A DNA stretch of 64,000 nucleotides from Diphasiastrum complanatum (GCA_029204225.1 CM055095.1:20949348-21013347); one strand, 5' to 3'. Positions 22,270 to 34,650 are shown, numbered from the stretch's first letter. Translations and numbers: made by a program. Notes: generated from the letters alone by a model not told the origin.

Positions 22270-23985
22270 TTTTCAGCCTTGCAAGAGTTCTTCTGCAACG
22301 ATTTTATCCCGCTCGAATCAACTTGCTGGTCAGAAATGCTTCCTAACTTAAATCGGTTCATATCAAGTAATTCCTGAACTATAATCCTTTAAAATCTTAT
22401 GTGCAAGATATGGGAAGATCCTCCAAATATTAACACCGCGGCTTGGCTATAGAGCACAAACAACGACTGATGTATGGTTCTGCAACAGACTTCTGTCAAG
22501 ATACTGTGCATCACTAAGTCCCTAAGATACCAACATTTTCCCCTTGCCTAATATACAATATAATGAACCTATTCTATCAGATATAAAGCAAAAATCGACT
22601 ATGCACCTTATTTTATCAGATCCAAATTAGGAATCCAAATTTTTTTTCTGCATACTTTTGCAAATCATTCAGAATATGCGAAGACTATTACAAAGAATGA
22701 CCAGCTGCCACCTCCAGATCCTATGAGACTGGCTGGCTACAGAACACTGAAAACGACCCGATGTCTGCTTCTGCAACAGAGTGATCTCATTGCCAGCCCT
22801 CCTGCTTTTGTAAAGAGTCTGTGAATCACGAAGCCATTATTATAACAGCAGTTTTGCCCTTACATATGATAATCTAAACCCCAATGCATTTTCCGCCTTT
22901 TCTCAAATCTCATATTCTAATAAGGACGCAAGTTCCACGGCACTTTCCCCCTTTCTAAGAACCTATCCAAAACAAGAATCTGCCAAGCCTACTTAAAGAG
23001 AATAGTCAAGTTTTATTGTAAAAAATGAAAACTATTACGTCTACCGCATAGCTTTTTGCAAGTCATTGAGAAATAATCAATATTATTATTAAAGGAGCAC
23101 CATATGTCTATCGCATACTTTTGCAAGGCATTGAATATTCTTATAATAACAGACGAAAACCTATTCTAATGCATGCTTTTGCCAACCATCGACAAGTGCT
23201 CGATATTATAATAAAACATGAACACTATTCCTCTACAACATATTTTTGCGATACATTGAAGAAAGCTCAATAATAGTACCGAAAAGGACAAGGTGAAAAG
23301 CACATCATGTCATCATGAGGCATCCAGCATCGCCAAATCAGCCAACGGATGAGGATTTCCCTTCTAGAAGCAGACAACACCATAAAGAAAGAAAGGGAAA
23401 CAAAGGCCCCACAGAGACGTAGACTTCCTGCATACCATCACACATTGACAACGCGTTCTCACGTTATCCTTGCATCTGTAGCGTTTGTCCACCACTTCTT
23501 TAACGGAATACTTTATTTTGTTCCTATCCTCCAAACCATCGCATCCACACAGCTGCCTCCTTGGCTGTTTCCTTCACCATATTCACACAATTTCTATCTA
23601 TTCCTTCATAAACAATCATCGATCCATCTCTCTCGCTCTCTCTTCTCTCTCTCTCTCTCTCGCTCTCTCCTCTCTCGATCTCTCTCTCGCCCTCTCTTTC
23701 ACGCTCTCACCTTTTTTGAGCAGCGGTGAGATTTTGACCTGGTATGGCCTGTCAATGCCATTTTGAAGAGCAACAAAATCAGAAATGCACGTCAAAATAA
23801 GGCTTCCGGGAAATTTTCAGGAAGCTTTACAAACCGAAAATTAAATAGCCCTTCAACTAACAGCTTTTCGGTATTTAATTATGTCATTTTGAAGGGCAAA
23901 AGTGCCTGTCAAAACCATGCTCTATTGTCAGACGTCTTTTTCCTCCTGCTTCGCTTGGAAAAGGACGATAGGTCACTTGGATGTC
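22270..23985 (-). other. Probable promoter/5' UTR region of the F-box gene
   Basis: No ORF with a recognisable product. A pyrimidine-rich tract at 23629-23706 is a GAGAG-rich tract on the gene's strand. A leader intron is possible but cannot be defined from the sequence. Confidence 0.35.
23629..23706 (-). promoter_or_regulatory. GAGA-rich tract upstream of the F-box gene
   Basis: The plus strand is almost pure CT with CGCTCTC interruptions; on the gene strand it is GA-rich. GA repeats near plant transcription starts bind BBR/BPC factors. Whether this one lies in the promoter or leader is unknown. Confidence 0.4.
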
Positions 23986-24088
23986 CGCCACGTGTTCAGA
24001 TCTGAACGTGTGGCGAAATCTAACGGTCGTCACCACCCAAGCCAGGGAAATGTAACGGTCGTGGCCACCAAGCCCCTGGCTTGGGTGG
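23986..24088. repeat. Two adjacent inverted repeats
   Basis: 23986-24015 is a near-palindrome centred on TTCAGATCTGAA with CGCCACGTG and CGTGTGGCG arms. 24033-24047 (CCACCCAAGCCAGGG) is the exact reverse complement of 24074-24088. Two AACGGTCGT copies lie between. It may be a small foldback element, or a regulatory cluster (the left arm contains a CACGTG G-box). Confidence 0.75.
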
Positions 24089-25569
24089 CCAACCATGGTC
24101 ACAGCGTACAGGTGGCAAATATATGAATGGAGTCTAAAATATCCAACTTCCTTGTCAATCTCTTGAAATTTGAGCCCTTATGAGACATAGCAAAAGGTTT
24201 TAATGTAAGTTTTGTTTCCATCTCATCAACCATGTAGCGACACATCCGTCGCACTTAATCCAAACATGGCGCTCTCTGTGAGAGCTACAATCACTAGCTT
24301 CCAAATCCCAAGCATCCATCTCCTTTAGAAAAAGCTAGCTATGTCGATGCCACCTAGTCTCGCTCATCCTTTAACATGGAATGGGTTTGGCCCTTGACCC
24401 TTCCACTCAATAACATGCACTAAGAGAGTCAATGGCAAGCCCGATAGGGCGAGCCATCGGCCCCTCACCGCTCAATGTGCCAAACCTTCCAAAATGGGCC
24501 CAAGGCCCTAATCATTCCACGTCGCTAATGACAATTACTGATTTGTATAAATAGAAAACTGACGTATATATAATTTAGTTTTAGACTATCCATTTACCCA
24601 AATTGGTCGAATTTTGGGCACAGTATGATATAGCTCACATTAACACTTCCTTAGTGTGTAGGAGGAAGTGGGCAAGCCACTAAGTTATGTTTGACATGGA
24701 TGTCCCCATTCATTCATCTTTCCTTATCTCTAAGACGCTATACATGTCACGTACAATATGGGCCTGCCCCATTGAAATCTTAAAGGGTGACAAGCTTATC
24801 TCCAAACATGGGGAGAGCATATGCCTCACAATAAGAATCTTCATTACGACAAAGAAAAACAAACGTGTTTGATTAGGTAGTGAGGTCATTTAGTTGTCAA
24901 GGGCGGGGTATAAGAGAAAATGTGAGAAAACAATACCCAAAGTTTGGCTACATGTATCATGGACAGGGTGGAGTGAGACCATGTGGTATATTTGAATCAC
25001 CGTGGAGTGAGACCATTTAATATATATGAAAATTGATGAAAGGGGTCCATGGAGTGGGATAAGCTTTTTTTAAACCAAAGACGGGTCTGAGCAATGATAT
25101 TTTAAAGGTCAAGAATAAGGTAGACAAAAGAGTTGTCTAGAGCTAAGAATATGAAAACATTTACTATAGAGCAAGAAGAGAGAATCTTTCCAAGGTTCAT
25201 TTTCAAAGTTGAAATCGGCAAGTCTTTTGAAGAGGAGACTTTTTTTTTGTTTATGGGTTTGATGCCTAACCTAGAATACTAGGAACCCAAGCATTTCTTA
25301 TATTTATCATTTTTTCCGTCAGTATCCAAAAGTCTTATTACATACTCTGGTAGAGGAGGCAAGTGTTTTTCGATAGTATGCATTAATATTATGAAAACCA
25401 GAGTTTTTCCCACGGTTAGAGCAAGTAAATGGTTGTGTATTGCGGCTTGGTAGCATACGAAAACGTTTCCTTCATAGTCACTACATTTGGTCGTTGGTCG
25501 GTCTATAAACTAGTTGACATACGACATTATTTGTGGGAATCGTCAAGTTCTGAAGTGTTTCTTCCGTTT
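24089..25569. other. No gene seen
   Basis: AT-rich sequence. One short imperfect direct repeat, TGGAGTGAGACCAT, occurs near 24971 and 25002. No supported ORF. Confidence 0.35.
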
Positions 25570-26500
25570 TGTCAATTATGAAGCGCGTCAGCTGGACTCG
25601 ATCTCTGTGAAACACCAGAGCGGGCCGTCCACCATCCGCGGTTGAAATACACCGCGTTGGTTAAAAGTCGTGTTTCTCCCACGCCAACGCACTGCGTGGA
25701 TTTGCATGCAGTGCTTGAAGAAATCAGTGGAAGATCAATATCGATGATTTTTCTTGTTGTGTCTGATCTCGAATGCAAATGTGTCTGCTATTATTCGTAT
25801 GTCTGAGTTTTCTTGTTCATTTGAATTCTGCACCTTGGTTGAAACTACGTTGAATGCTGCATTAATTTTATAAACGTAGAACAGCAGTGCCTGACTACAT
25901 TCTAGAGGATTGTAGGAGTGATTCAGCTGGCAGTGTCCAGCGATCGCAATTGAACTCCATCCGAATCTCAAAAGACTCGTGGTTGGTTCGCCTTCGCGAC
26001 TGCTTCATTTCTCATCAGTGGTTTCAGAGCATATCACACTCTTCAGTGGTATCAGAGCATATCACACTCATCAACTGATGGCGAAAGAAACGTGAAAGGA
26101 AACAATTTGGATGGATTTCAGATATGATTGTTGGTCACTGCCAGCTGCATCATTCCTACAGTCCTCTAGAATGTAGTCAGACACTGCTGATCTATCTTTT
26201 AGATTAACACATCATTCAACAAAATTCAACTAGTGTGCGGAATTGATAAGATGAATGAATGAGTTACACACACGATGACAGACAACAATTTATTCAAGAT
26301 CAGACATGACAAGAGTGATATGTGCGCAACGGCTACAAAATCATCTATTGATTTTTCTGATTCTTCAAAGCACTGCATGCAGATCCATGCAGTGCGTTGG
26401 CGTGAGAGAAAATGCAGTTCTCTCACGAGTAATGTCTCGCTTTCTAGCGGACTTGTGGATCTACAGATCCTATGCAAAAATTGTCTCGCTCGCAGGCGGA
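25570..26500. mobile_element. Two copia-like LTR arms in inverted orientation around a duplicated PBS
   Basis: 25570-25975 and the reverse complement of about 26090-26500 align along their length: both contain ACGCCAACGCACTGC, GCATGCAGTGCTT, CAGCAGTG.CTGACTACATTCTAGAGGA and GCAGCTGGCAGTG-like sequence. Between the arms are two copies of a primer-binding site. The arrangement is LTR, PBS, PBS, inverted LTR, with no coding region. Arms are diverged; boundaries are approximate. Confidence 0.65.
26019..26058 (+). repeat. Duplicated copia primer-binding site
   Basis: TGGTTTCAGAGC at 26019-26030 and TGGTATCAGAGC at 26047-26058, each followed by ATATCACACTC. The second is the standard tRNA-iMet PBS of plant copia elements. 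The repeat unit is 28 bp. Confidence 0.85.
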
Positions 26501-26654
26501 CTTGTATTCTGTATTTCCGTCTTCTTGCTTACTAGCATTAGACTACTTCATCTGTGTGTATCAAGTATCATCTAGAAAGTATATAGTCGCGTTGTGTAAC
26601 TTCTAGATTAGAGTGATTAAACATCTACAGCTAATCATGAATTACAAGAGTGGC

Positions 26655-27377
26655 AGATTAGCCACGACCTAGAGTGTATCTGTTGACGTCATCCTATCAA
26701 ATCAGATATCTGTACTTCTGGGTACTTGCATGATCTTGCTGGTCCTTTTTGGAACGTGAGGGTAGAAAATGGGGTCACGATGATTTTTGTGTCGTTTCGA
26801 GTCATTTGACTTTCTGGTCGTCTGACTTTCTCCTACTGTACCACGAAAAATTCTCTTTCGCGAATCTTTTGCATTTGTGTTTTTTCGTCAGGATGTTCGC
26901 GAACATTTTTCGCGTTTTTCTATTTTGGCAGACCGATGTCACCAACTTATCACCAACCCTAAAAGGCTTGAGAAACAAATATCCTAAGGTCGGTTACCAA
27001 CTTTTGTATAGATGCAAAACTGGAGTAAATGGCAGTTAAGACATGAGATATTTTTTTCTCTCAACATTTGTAAATATATATACTAGCTGAATCAAGCTAT
27101 GTAATTGTTAATTGAAATTCTCTTTTAGTCAGAGTTATCTATAGCCAGTGTTATCACGCTCAACAAGCTAAAGTTATTACTTCAAGCTATTGTACTCACT
27201 GTTGATATTAATCAGAGTGCAATTTTTGTCTCACTACTGCGTCGTTCATTTGCGCATTATGTATGAATTCTTCTACTTGAATAATTCTGCTACTAACTAT
27301 TGCGTTTTCGTTCCTATACGCCATGCTCAATACTCGAGCTTCCGCTGCCGCTCACGCCCACACACGATTTTACGACA
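26655..27377 (+). mobile_element. 5' LTR (end part) of a copia element
   Basis: The end is fixed by the PBS at 27378. About 26900-27377 matches 35000-35465 closely (both contain TAAAAGGCTTGAGAAACAAA and CTCAATACTCGAGCTTCC), which supports an LTR pair. The 26655-26930 part also occurs inverted at 30240-30540. The start of the LTR could not be fixed. Confidence 0.6.
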
Positions 27378-27389
27378 TGGTATTAGAGC
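27378..27389 (+). other. Copia primer-binding site
   Basis: TGGTATTAGAGC lies directly after the LTR end, complementary with one change to the 3' end of initiator tRNA-Met. Confidence 0.85.
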
Positions 27390-27520
27390 GAGCATTTCAG
27401 TAATCTGCATTTCTACTATGGATTATCAATCTTGTTTCTATCAAGATGTCTTTCTAGCAAATGTGTAGCCAACAGTATTTAGACAATCATTGTTTCTACC
27501 AACGATCTAGTCCAGCCAGA

Positions 27521-29810
27521 ATGGATCCATCATCCAGTTCATCTCTCATTGACAAACTCGATGGAGATAACTACCATCTCTGAAAATTCAATACACAACC
27601 AGCTACTCACCTTAGTCCAATGGTGTAGCTGAGCAGAAGAACCAGACACTCATCGAAAGTGCCAATAGCATGATGGCCCATGCCTCTCTTCCAGAGAAAT
27701 TCTGGGCATAAGCTATTACTACAACCGCATACTTGCAGAATCGATCCATCACCAAAGCCCTGAATGGCAAGACACCTTATGAGGTATGGACAGGATCAAA
27801 ACCATCACTCAAACATATTCGAGTGTTTGGATGCATAGCTTTCGCTCAGATTCCTGAGGATCTAAGAAGAAAGCTAGATGACAAGAGCAGAAAAATGATT
27901 TTCATCGGCTATTTCTAGACCACAAGGCATACAAACTCTACAATTTGGATACCGAGAAAGCATTCACCAGTAGAGATGTCATCTTCGTGGAAGACCAGTT
28001 CATCGACCACAAAGGAAAAGTTGCTGATAATTTTGACTCATGGATTGAGCAACCAGTCGATTTCGATCCAGAGAGTCAACTATAAAATCTCGACCCTGAC
28101 TCGAACGATGAGTCAGAACCTCAACAAATCAACCCACATAGAGGACCGAAGTTCAATCCAGAAGGCCGAACACACAGCCTCCATCCAGATTTATGGATGA
28201 TCCAGTCTGCTACTTGGTACACGAACCAAACACAGTTGTTGAAGCAATGTCTACTACTGATGATGACCAATGGAAAGTAGCGATGGACACCGAATTCGAT
28301 TCTCTTATGGAGAATCAAACATGGACACTCACTGAGCTGCCAAAGGATAGAAAGCCAATTCCATGCAAATGGATATTCAAGGCAAAATACGATGTTGAAA
28401 GAAGGCTAAATCGTTATAAGGCCAGGCTAGTCGCCAAAGACTGTTCTCAGATTCCAGACCTGGTTTATTCAGAAACCTTCAACCCAGTCATCAAACATGT
28501 GTCGATCTGCCTACTCCTCTCCTTTGCAGCCATGACAGACCTTGAAGTTTACCAGATGGATGTTCAGAACGCTTTTCTCAATGGAACCATCAAAGTGGAG
28601 ATCTACATGACATAGCCAGAGGGATACGAACTCAACGACAAGCAACAACACCTTGTATGCAAAATCCACAAGGTGCTCTACGGGCTGAAACAGTCACCCA
28701 GAGCCTAGTTCCAGAAGATCAACACATTTCTGATAGAAAATGGTTTTATTCCAAACTCAGCAGACTCGAATGTCTATTTCAAGCCTGTATTAGATTACTT
28801 CATCATCATCACTCTCTACGTAGATGATACACTCTTATTCAGTAATAATCTGAATCCGATGAATGACACAAAATGCATGCTAGCCCAGGAATACAAGATG
28901 ACTGACATGGGTCCAGTCCACTATTGTCTCGAAATCCAAACTCAACGAGATCGACCCAGCAGATTGATCTTTATTAGTCAGCAACGATATCTCAAGAACG
29001 TGCTAGAAAAGTATGGAATGGCCAACTGCAAACCCAGTCTCTTTCCACTCGACCCTGAACTAAATCTATCAAAGGAACAGCCTCCTCAAACTGAGGCAGA
29101 AAAGGAGGAGATGAAGCGCTACCCATTTCAATCCATCATCGGCTCACTGATGTACTCTATGATCTGCATGTGACCAGACCTTGCAGATTCAATCAGTATA
29201 CTCAACCAGTTCCTGTCAAATCTGGGCTTAACTCATTGGAAGGCACTAACAAAGGTCCTGAAGTACATTCAAGCAACGACAACTCTCAACATCTGCTACG
29301 GAGGCAGCCAAACTGCCAACATCCTTGAAGCCTACACAGATGTGGATTGGGCAAGAGATGTCGACACCAGAAAATCAACTTTTGAATTTGTATTTTTATA
29401 CAACCAAGGCCCAATTTCATGGAACAGCCGCAAGCAGACCTCAGTTGCATTATCATCAACGGAATCCGAATAGATAGCCGTCACAAATGCAACCAAAGAG
29501 GCGATCTGGCTTAGGCAACTGCTTGTAGACCTCAATCTTACATAGACACTTCCTACAACAATCTATTGTGACAATCAAAGCACAATAGCACTTTCTCTCA
29601 ATCTGAGATTTCACTCTCGAAGCAAACATATAAAAATCAGATATCATTATCTTAGAGAGAAAGTGCACAGTAAGGAAGTAGAATGGATCTTCTGTAGAAC
29701 AAACTACATGGCAACAGATTACTTCACAAAAACTCTATCAAAGGAGCAACATCTCAGATTTAATGATATGTTAAATCTGAAGTTCAAAGTTTTTCAGGAT
29801 CCACATTAAG
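27521..29810 (+). pseudogene. Ty1/copia polyprotein with gag-to-integrase deletion
   Basis: A gag start (ATG 27521, then SSSSLIDKLDGDNYHL) breaks at a TGA near 27584 and is joined within about 40 bp to the C-terminal half of integrase (27617-28190, with LNGKTPYEVWTGSKPSLKH and HIRVFGC). The zinc knuckle, protease and integrase core are missing. RT follows (28193-29173; WIFKAKYD, MDVQNAFLNG, YVDDTLLFS), then RNase H (to 29806; DVDWARDVDTRKST, YCDNQSTIALS, HIKIRYHYLREKV). Stops at 28614, 28708, 29171, 29473 and 29543 interrupt it. It lies between a PBS/LTR and a PPT, so it is the interior of one element and is not functional. Confidence 0.85.
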
Positions 29811-29816
29811 GGGGAG
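29808..29816 (+). other. Copia polypurine tract
   Basis: AAGGGGGAG lies immediately before TGTTAGAT, the start of the 3' LTR. This is the classic plant copia PPT/LTR junction. Confidence 0.85.
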
Positions 29817-30240
29817 TGTTAGATTTTTTATGCTCAGTCTTAAACAAATCATTCAAGTAATGAGCATCCAAACCGAAGGCCGACTTCATATTTTTGGACC
29901 TTTAAATTTTTCTCTTTCTTTTTACCTTAAACAATTTGTTGGCACCTTTTCTTTTTTCGCACCCTAGCAAAAAAAGCGACACACTGGCCAAGTGGCCAGA
30001 ATGCCTTAGAAACCATTCTTAAGGCACCTTTTTCTTCTTTCGTCTTCTTCGCCTTTCTCGTGCCTTCACGAAAAATGCGACACACTGGCCAAAATGACTT
30101 AGAAACCATTTCTGGACCATCTTCGTCTTTTTTGTTGCCTTAAAACTAAAGCACCTTCGCCTTCTTTGTTGTCTTTAGTCTAAGGCTGAAGAAAGAAAAC
30201 GTTTCTATTACCAAAGCTTTGCTAGCTTTCAGCCCTCTGC
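29817..30240 (+). mobile_element. 3' LTR, left part, of the 27-kb copia element
   Basis: Starts TGTTAGATTTTTTATGC after the PPT. It contains repeated GCGACACACTGGCCAA units and CCTTCGCCTTCTT-type sequence that reappears at about 34800-34950, where the LTR seems to resume and end at 35465. The intervening 4.5 kb includes a Ty3 element on the other strand. The split is inferred. Confidence 0.5.
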
Positions 30241-30540
30241 CTGACGAAAATGTTCGCGAACGCGAAAGTCAATTGAAGACACAAAACAAAAATGTTCGCA
30301 AACACCCTAACGAAAAAGACATGAATGAGAAAAATTTGGGAAAGAGAATCTTTCGCAGTACAGCGGGAGAGAGTCAAATGACGCGAAAGTCAAATGACTC
30401 AAAGCGACACGAAAATCGTCGTGACGTCTTTTTCAAACCTCACGCTCCAAAAAGGATCAGCAAGATTGTGCACGTACCAAGAAGTACAGATATCTAATCT
30501 GATATCATGACATCAACAGATGCACTCTAGGTCGTGGCTA
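30240..30540 (-). repeat. Inverted copy of the 26655-26930 LTR segment
   Basis: The reverse complement shares TTAGCCACGACCTAGAGTG, ATATCTGTACTTCT, GAGTCATTTGACTTTC and TTCGCGAACATTTT with 26655-26930. It explains the 92-codon open frame at 30219, which is therefore not a gene. Confidence 0.75.
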
Positions 30541-30659
30541 ATAGCATTCTATGAAATTGATCCATGATTCAGCAGGTCTAGCTAACTCCTCACCCCATCT
30601 CAAAAGGTGACCCCCTATTGGACTAGCTGTGAGAATACTTGGAAAAAATATTTATTTGG

Positions 30660-33600
30660 TAGACCAATTTATAATAGCATCTGCTTGATATAACCACGGT
30701 CTGTCTCTATAATTACGTTAATACCTTTTAGCTCGCCTACTGGTATACATTTAGTTGCGTCTGCTAAATGGATTTCATGATAAGTGATAGGCTGTATCTG
30801 GTTTTCTAATCCTAATTCTTTAACCATTGTTTTTGTTACTAAATTGATACTGGATCCTGAGTCTATTAGTATTCTATCTATAGTCTGATCTCCTATGATC
30901 GCACTAATCTCTGGAACTCCACAATCTCCTCTATCTATGTAATCTACTCTATTATTGTATGTAGGTATACTTAGTGTGACAAACCTTTCCCCTTTCTCAG
31001 TCCCTACTGACTGAGGCCCTTCTTCCTCTGAAGTATAGCTCGAGGAAGATGTAGGTGTCTCACTTTCGTACTTATCTTTTTCCCATGATATGGAAATTCT
31101 TTTATGACTTTTTCCTATCGGTGTCTCCATTTGGTCTCTGAAGGTAATCCCCTTCTTCAATGGGTTATAACATCGGCCTGATAGAGCCATGGTCATCCTA
31201 ATAACACTCTATATGATGATTGTCTCATAGTTTTTAATATTATAAAATCCATAAGAAACTTATGGTCTCCAATATAAACTGTAACCTGAGACAATTCTCC
31301 TATTGATGATCTTCTAGTTGCATCGGCTAACCTTAAATGTCTTAAGGTGGGTGCTATTCTATGATGAATGCCTAATTCATATGCTATTTCTTCAGTCATT
31401 ATATTTACACTAGATCCGGAATCTATGGTTACACTATCTAAGATGCAGCCATTAATTACTACTTGAATCTCTGATTGGCCTTCGTCACCATAATTAACTA
31501 ATCCTATGTTGACTACTGGTAACTTTGCTTTCTTCTCTTTTTATTTTGCAAAAATTGCTTAATTTCTTTCTTATAATATTGGTTATCGTCTAATAACTGT
31601 TTAAAAATTATATTGGGCATTCTGGAAACAAGGTCTTCTACAATATTATAAGAACAGTTTCTAAGTGGCGACAGATCTCTAGGTATCTCGCTACTTATAA
31701 CTGGATCTGAAAATGTCACTTTTCTAACTTGTCTAGTTTCTTCGTCTAAAAGCTTCTTAGCTTCTGAACTAATATCAACATCATAATATTTTCCATTAGA
31801 CGTATCAAGGTTTAATTCTTTATTACTAGGAATTTTTACTAACTGTTCTGCAACCTTCGCTTTTTCTGTCGCGTTTTTCGCGGTTTTCACAATTTTCGTC
31901 TTAGTTTTCTTCTTATCTTTAAGAGTTAAAGAAGCTTTACTACTTCTTGTAGTTACTTTATTTATCTTTTCCTCTAAATCTGGCCATTGATGGTATTGAT
32001 CTAATAATTCAGACTCTACTTCTATCCTCTGAATAATCATGTCAATGTTAATCTTAGATGACCGAGGGTCATCTTCCCTATGCAAGTTTACAAACCTTGG
32101 TTTAGACCGTGGCTGTTGTGGTTGAGGACATTCAGCAGTGACATGCCCTTCGCCTTTACAGTTAGCGCAGAGCGGCACATATCCTGCTGATCTCCTGGGT
32201 TCAGGGCAATCAGGCGAATAGTGACCCGGGGCTCCGCAATTGTAGCACAAACCCCTTAGTCTGGCTGGTGGAGTGAAATCTCATGTTTCGCCCCTTCGCA
32301 AAATAGTGTACTATTGACCAGTACGCTGTTTTGGTATATTGGTTTTTCGGTTAGTAGGAGTTGCAGTATAAACTACCTCCTCATGATTATTAATCAGACA
32401 GAGGAATAGTTCCTCTTCTAAATAGTTAGTCTGTAAATTGGGATAGTTGGGTTTAGAATGGCCTTCCTTCCCACAAGCGGTAGACCAAACATTGGCATTA
32501 GGCTTCACTTTCTTTCACTTGGCTTTAACATCAGATATTTGGACTTTTAAATCACTCATTTCTTTTGTTAACAACTCAACACTTTTCCTTAATGGATCCA
32601 TCTTTTCGGATTTCTCCATTCTTTTCTTTCTGTCTGAGTTCCTACTCTTGGATTTCCTGTAAGAAGATTCTTCTTCTGATGAAGAAGAATAAGATGAATA
32701 CTTGGAAGATTCTTCCACATCCACTGAATCAGATTCTGATTCAGACTCAGTAGATGTTTTACATTCTTCTGTTTGTTTAAATTTATTTTTTTTACTACTT
32801 TTTCTTTCATTTCTCCATCTACGAGAAATTCGGAAAGTTTTGTAATTTTTGGCAGAGGCGATGACATCTTCCAAGGAAGTCATCAAACCCTGTCGACAAT
32901 AACGATTCATTTTCTTAGGCAAGCCACCCAAGAACCATTCATTTTGCATAGAAATTGGATACTGGGCTCCTAACTTTCCTATTAAATTCTTAACCCTACG
33001 AGTATATTTCCTAAGTGATTCCTTTGGCTTTTTCTCAACAGAGTTAAGCCGAGCCAACAATCTAGTGGAATATCCTATCTCCCTAAACTGTTTAAGGAAT
33101 GCTGCTTTTAAAGCGTTCCAAGTATTAACTATTTTCGGTACTAATTGAATGTACCAAATCCTAGCCTGCTTCCACAGAAGACCTGGCAAAATTTTAACTT
33201 TGTCCTCGTCTGTCTGCTCTTTGTTTGCTATGGTAATGGATTCAAACTGCGACAAATAACTATTCGCATCTTCAGATGATGATCCCTTAAAGAAATCGTA
33301 TCTGATTTTTGTAGATGTGGGTGGCGCTGGATTAGCCATATTAACAGATGGTGGTGAACTAGATGAACTTGGAGGATCTGAATCTAAACTATGCTCAGAC
33401 AATGGTTCTGAAGAAGAAGATTTTGATTCTGAACTTGGTTCGAAAGCAAAATCAGACGAATTTGATTCAGGTGAATTTGTAGAGCTTGGTGTTTCAACGG
33501 ATCTTTTCTCAAATGAATCTACAAATGCTGTAGTAGCGTTTAGAAGACCATTAAACGCTTCAGGTGTTAATCTTGTTCTAACTGGTGAGTTTTGCAAATT
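30660..33600 (-). pseudogene. Ty3 gag plus two tandem protease domains; RT and integrase absent
   Basis: Gag runs 33597-32515 (acidic Ser-rich N-terminus; capsid-like core with LPGLLWKQARIWYIQLV and YTRRVKNLIGKLGAQYP) and continues after a stop in 32250-31513 with two zinc knuckles (CYNCGAPGHYSPDC, CANCKGEGHVTAEC). After a frameshift comes protease 1 (about 31520-31195; TIDSGSSVNIMTEE, ending LLG then a TGA where RPW is expected). Protease 2 follows (31196-30669; LIDSGSSINLVTKT, then HLADATK). Both keep the DSGS active-site core. The frame ends near 30669 with no RT, RNase H or integrase. The PBS and LTR lie upstream at 33766 onward. Confidence 0.8.
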
Positions 33601-33765
33601 CTACAAATACAAATCTCTCGACTTTCTATATTCTTCTAATCGTTGTGCACGTTCTAAACGTTTCTGTTCAATGATTGTTTAAGAGTATGTTCTTGGCATG
33701 CATTACATGAAAAAGATTCGTAGATATAATACACTTTAAAAATATTGCAAAAGGTGAAATTCATC

Positions 33766-33783
33766 TCCCCGGCAACGACGCCA
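33766..33783 (-). other. Ty3 primer-binding site
   Basis: The minus strand reads TGGCGTCGTTGCCGGGGA, the PBS typical of plant Tat/Athila-type Ty3 elements, probably matching tRNA-Asp. The LTR ends six bases outside it. Confidence 0.8.
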
Positions 33784-33788
33784 AATTA

Positions 33789-34650
33789 TGTGGTGCCTAG
33801 TCGTTATAGATTTTCACAAAATCGATGAATTACGTAGTATAAAAGGTCTGATCGTTCCCCAAGAGAAAAAATAATCTCATCTTTTGCATGGTAACTGTAT
33901 GTATGATAGTAAACGGACTAGAATATATAAAATTCACATAACTATTTATCCAAAGATATTTTGGTAAATTGGCATCCAGGAACACCAATGGTGAAATGAT
34001 TTGGTCAAGGTCTGCAATTGTAAAGATTACTTTATCTTTCAAGCTCTTCAGATATCAAGTAAACATTCAGAACAAACAGCAACTAGCAAATAGATTCATC
34101 AAGCAGAATCACATTGGCTAAAGATTCTTCTTAATCAAACACAGAGTATTAGTTCTTATCGCGGGAAGCAAACAAAACAAAACATCAAACAATCTCATTA
34201 TCTGAACACATAGCTCATTCAGAATTGAAGGAAGTTCTGCTAAAAGTTATGCTTAACAGCTTCGGCTGATTCCCTGCACTCATTAGTCAGAATTGTTACT
34301 TGCTGGTGTCGCCTGAAAATTCATGTTAGAGTAACTGAAATTCAGTAAGACGTGAGAAATGTGTGTGACGCAAACAAAAAAATATCACAATCAATCACTG
34401 ATCATACAGAGTGTGTTCGCACAAACGATAAGAAGTAATTTTGTGAAAGATAGCAGAGGAAAAGAATGCTCAAGCTATAGAAACTTGCTCTTCACTCTCT
34501 ATTGATACTCAGCTCTGCGTAGAAATGCGTCAGTACAATAGCACATAGTGTTGTCCTTATAGGAACGTTCTTCAGCCTCAATGTCGTTTACAAACTGTCA
34601 AAATGTCAGTTCTGAATTGCTACTGCGTCTCTTATAGAACATCGCAACTT
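33789..34650 (-). mobile_element. 5' LTR of the minus-strand Ty3 element (outer end approximate)
   Basis: The inner end is TGTGGTGCC at 33789 (CA on the minus strand), next to the PBS. The outer end could not be fixed; the sequence changes character between about 34650 and 34800, where copia LTR sequence resumes. Confidence 0.5.

Noticed and set aside
30219-30497. 92-codon plus-strand ORF with many Arg/Lys
   Set aside because: It lies inside an inverted LTR copy (matches 26655-26930) and has no protein features.
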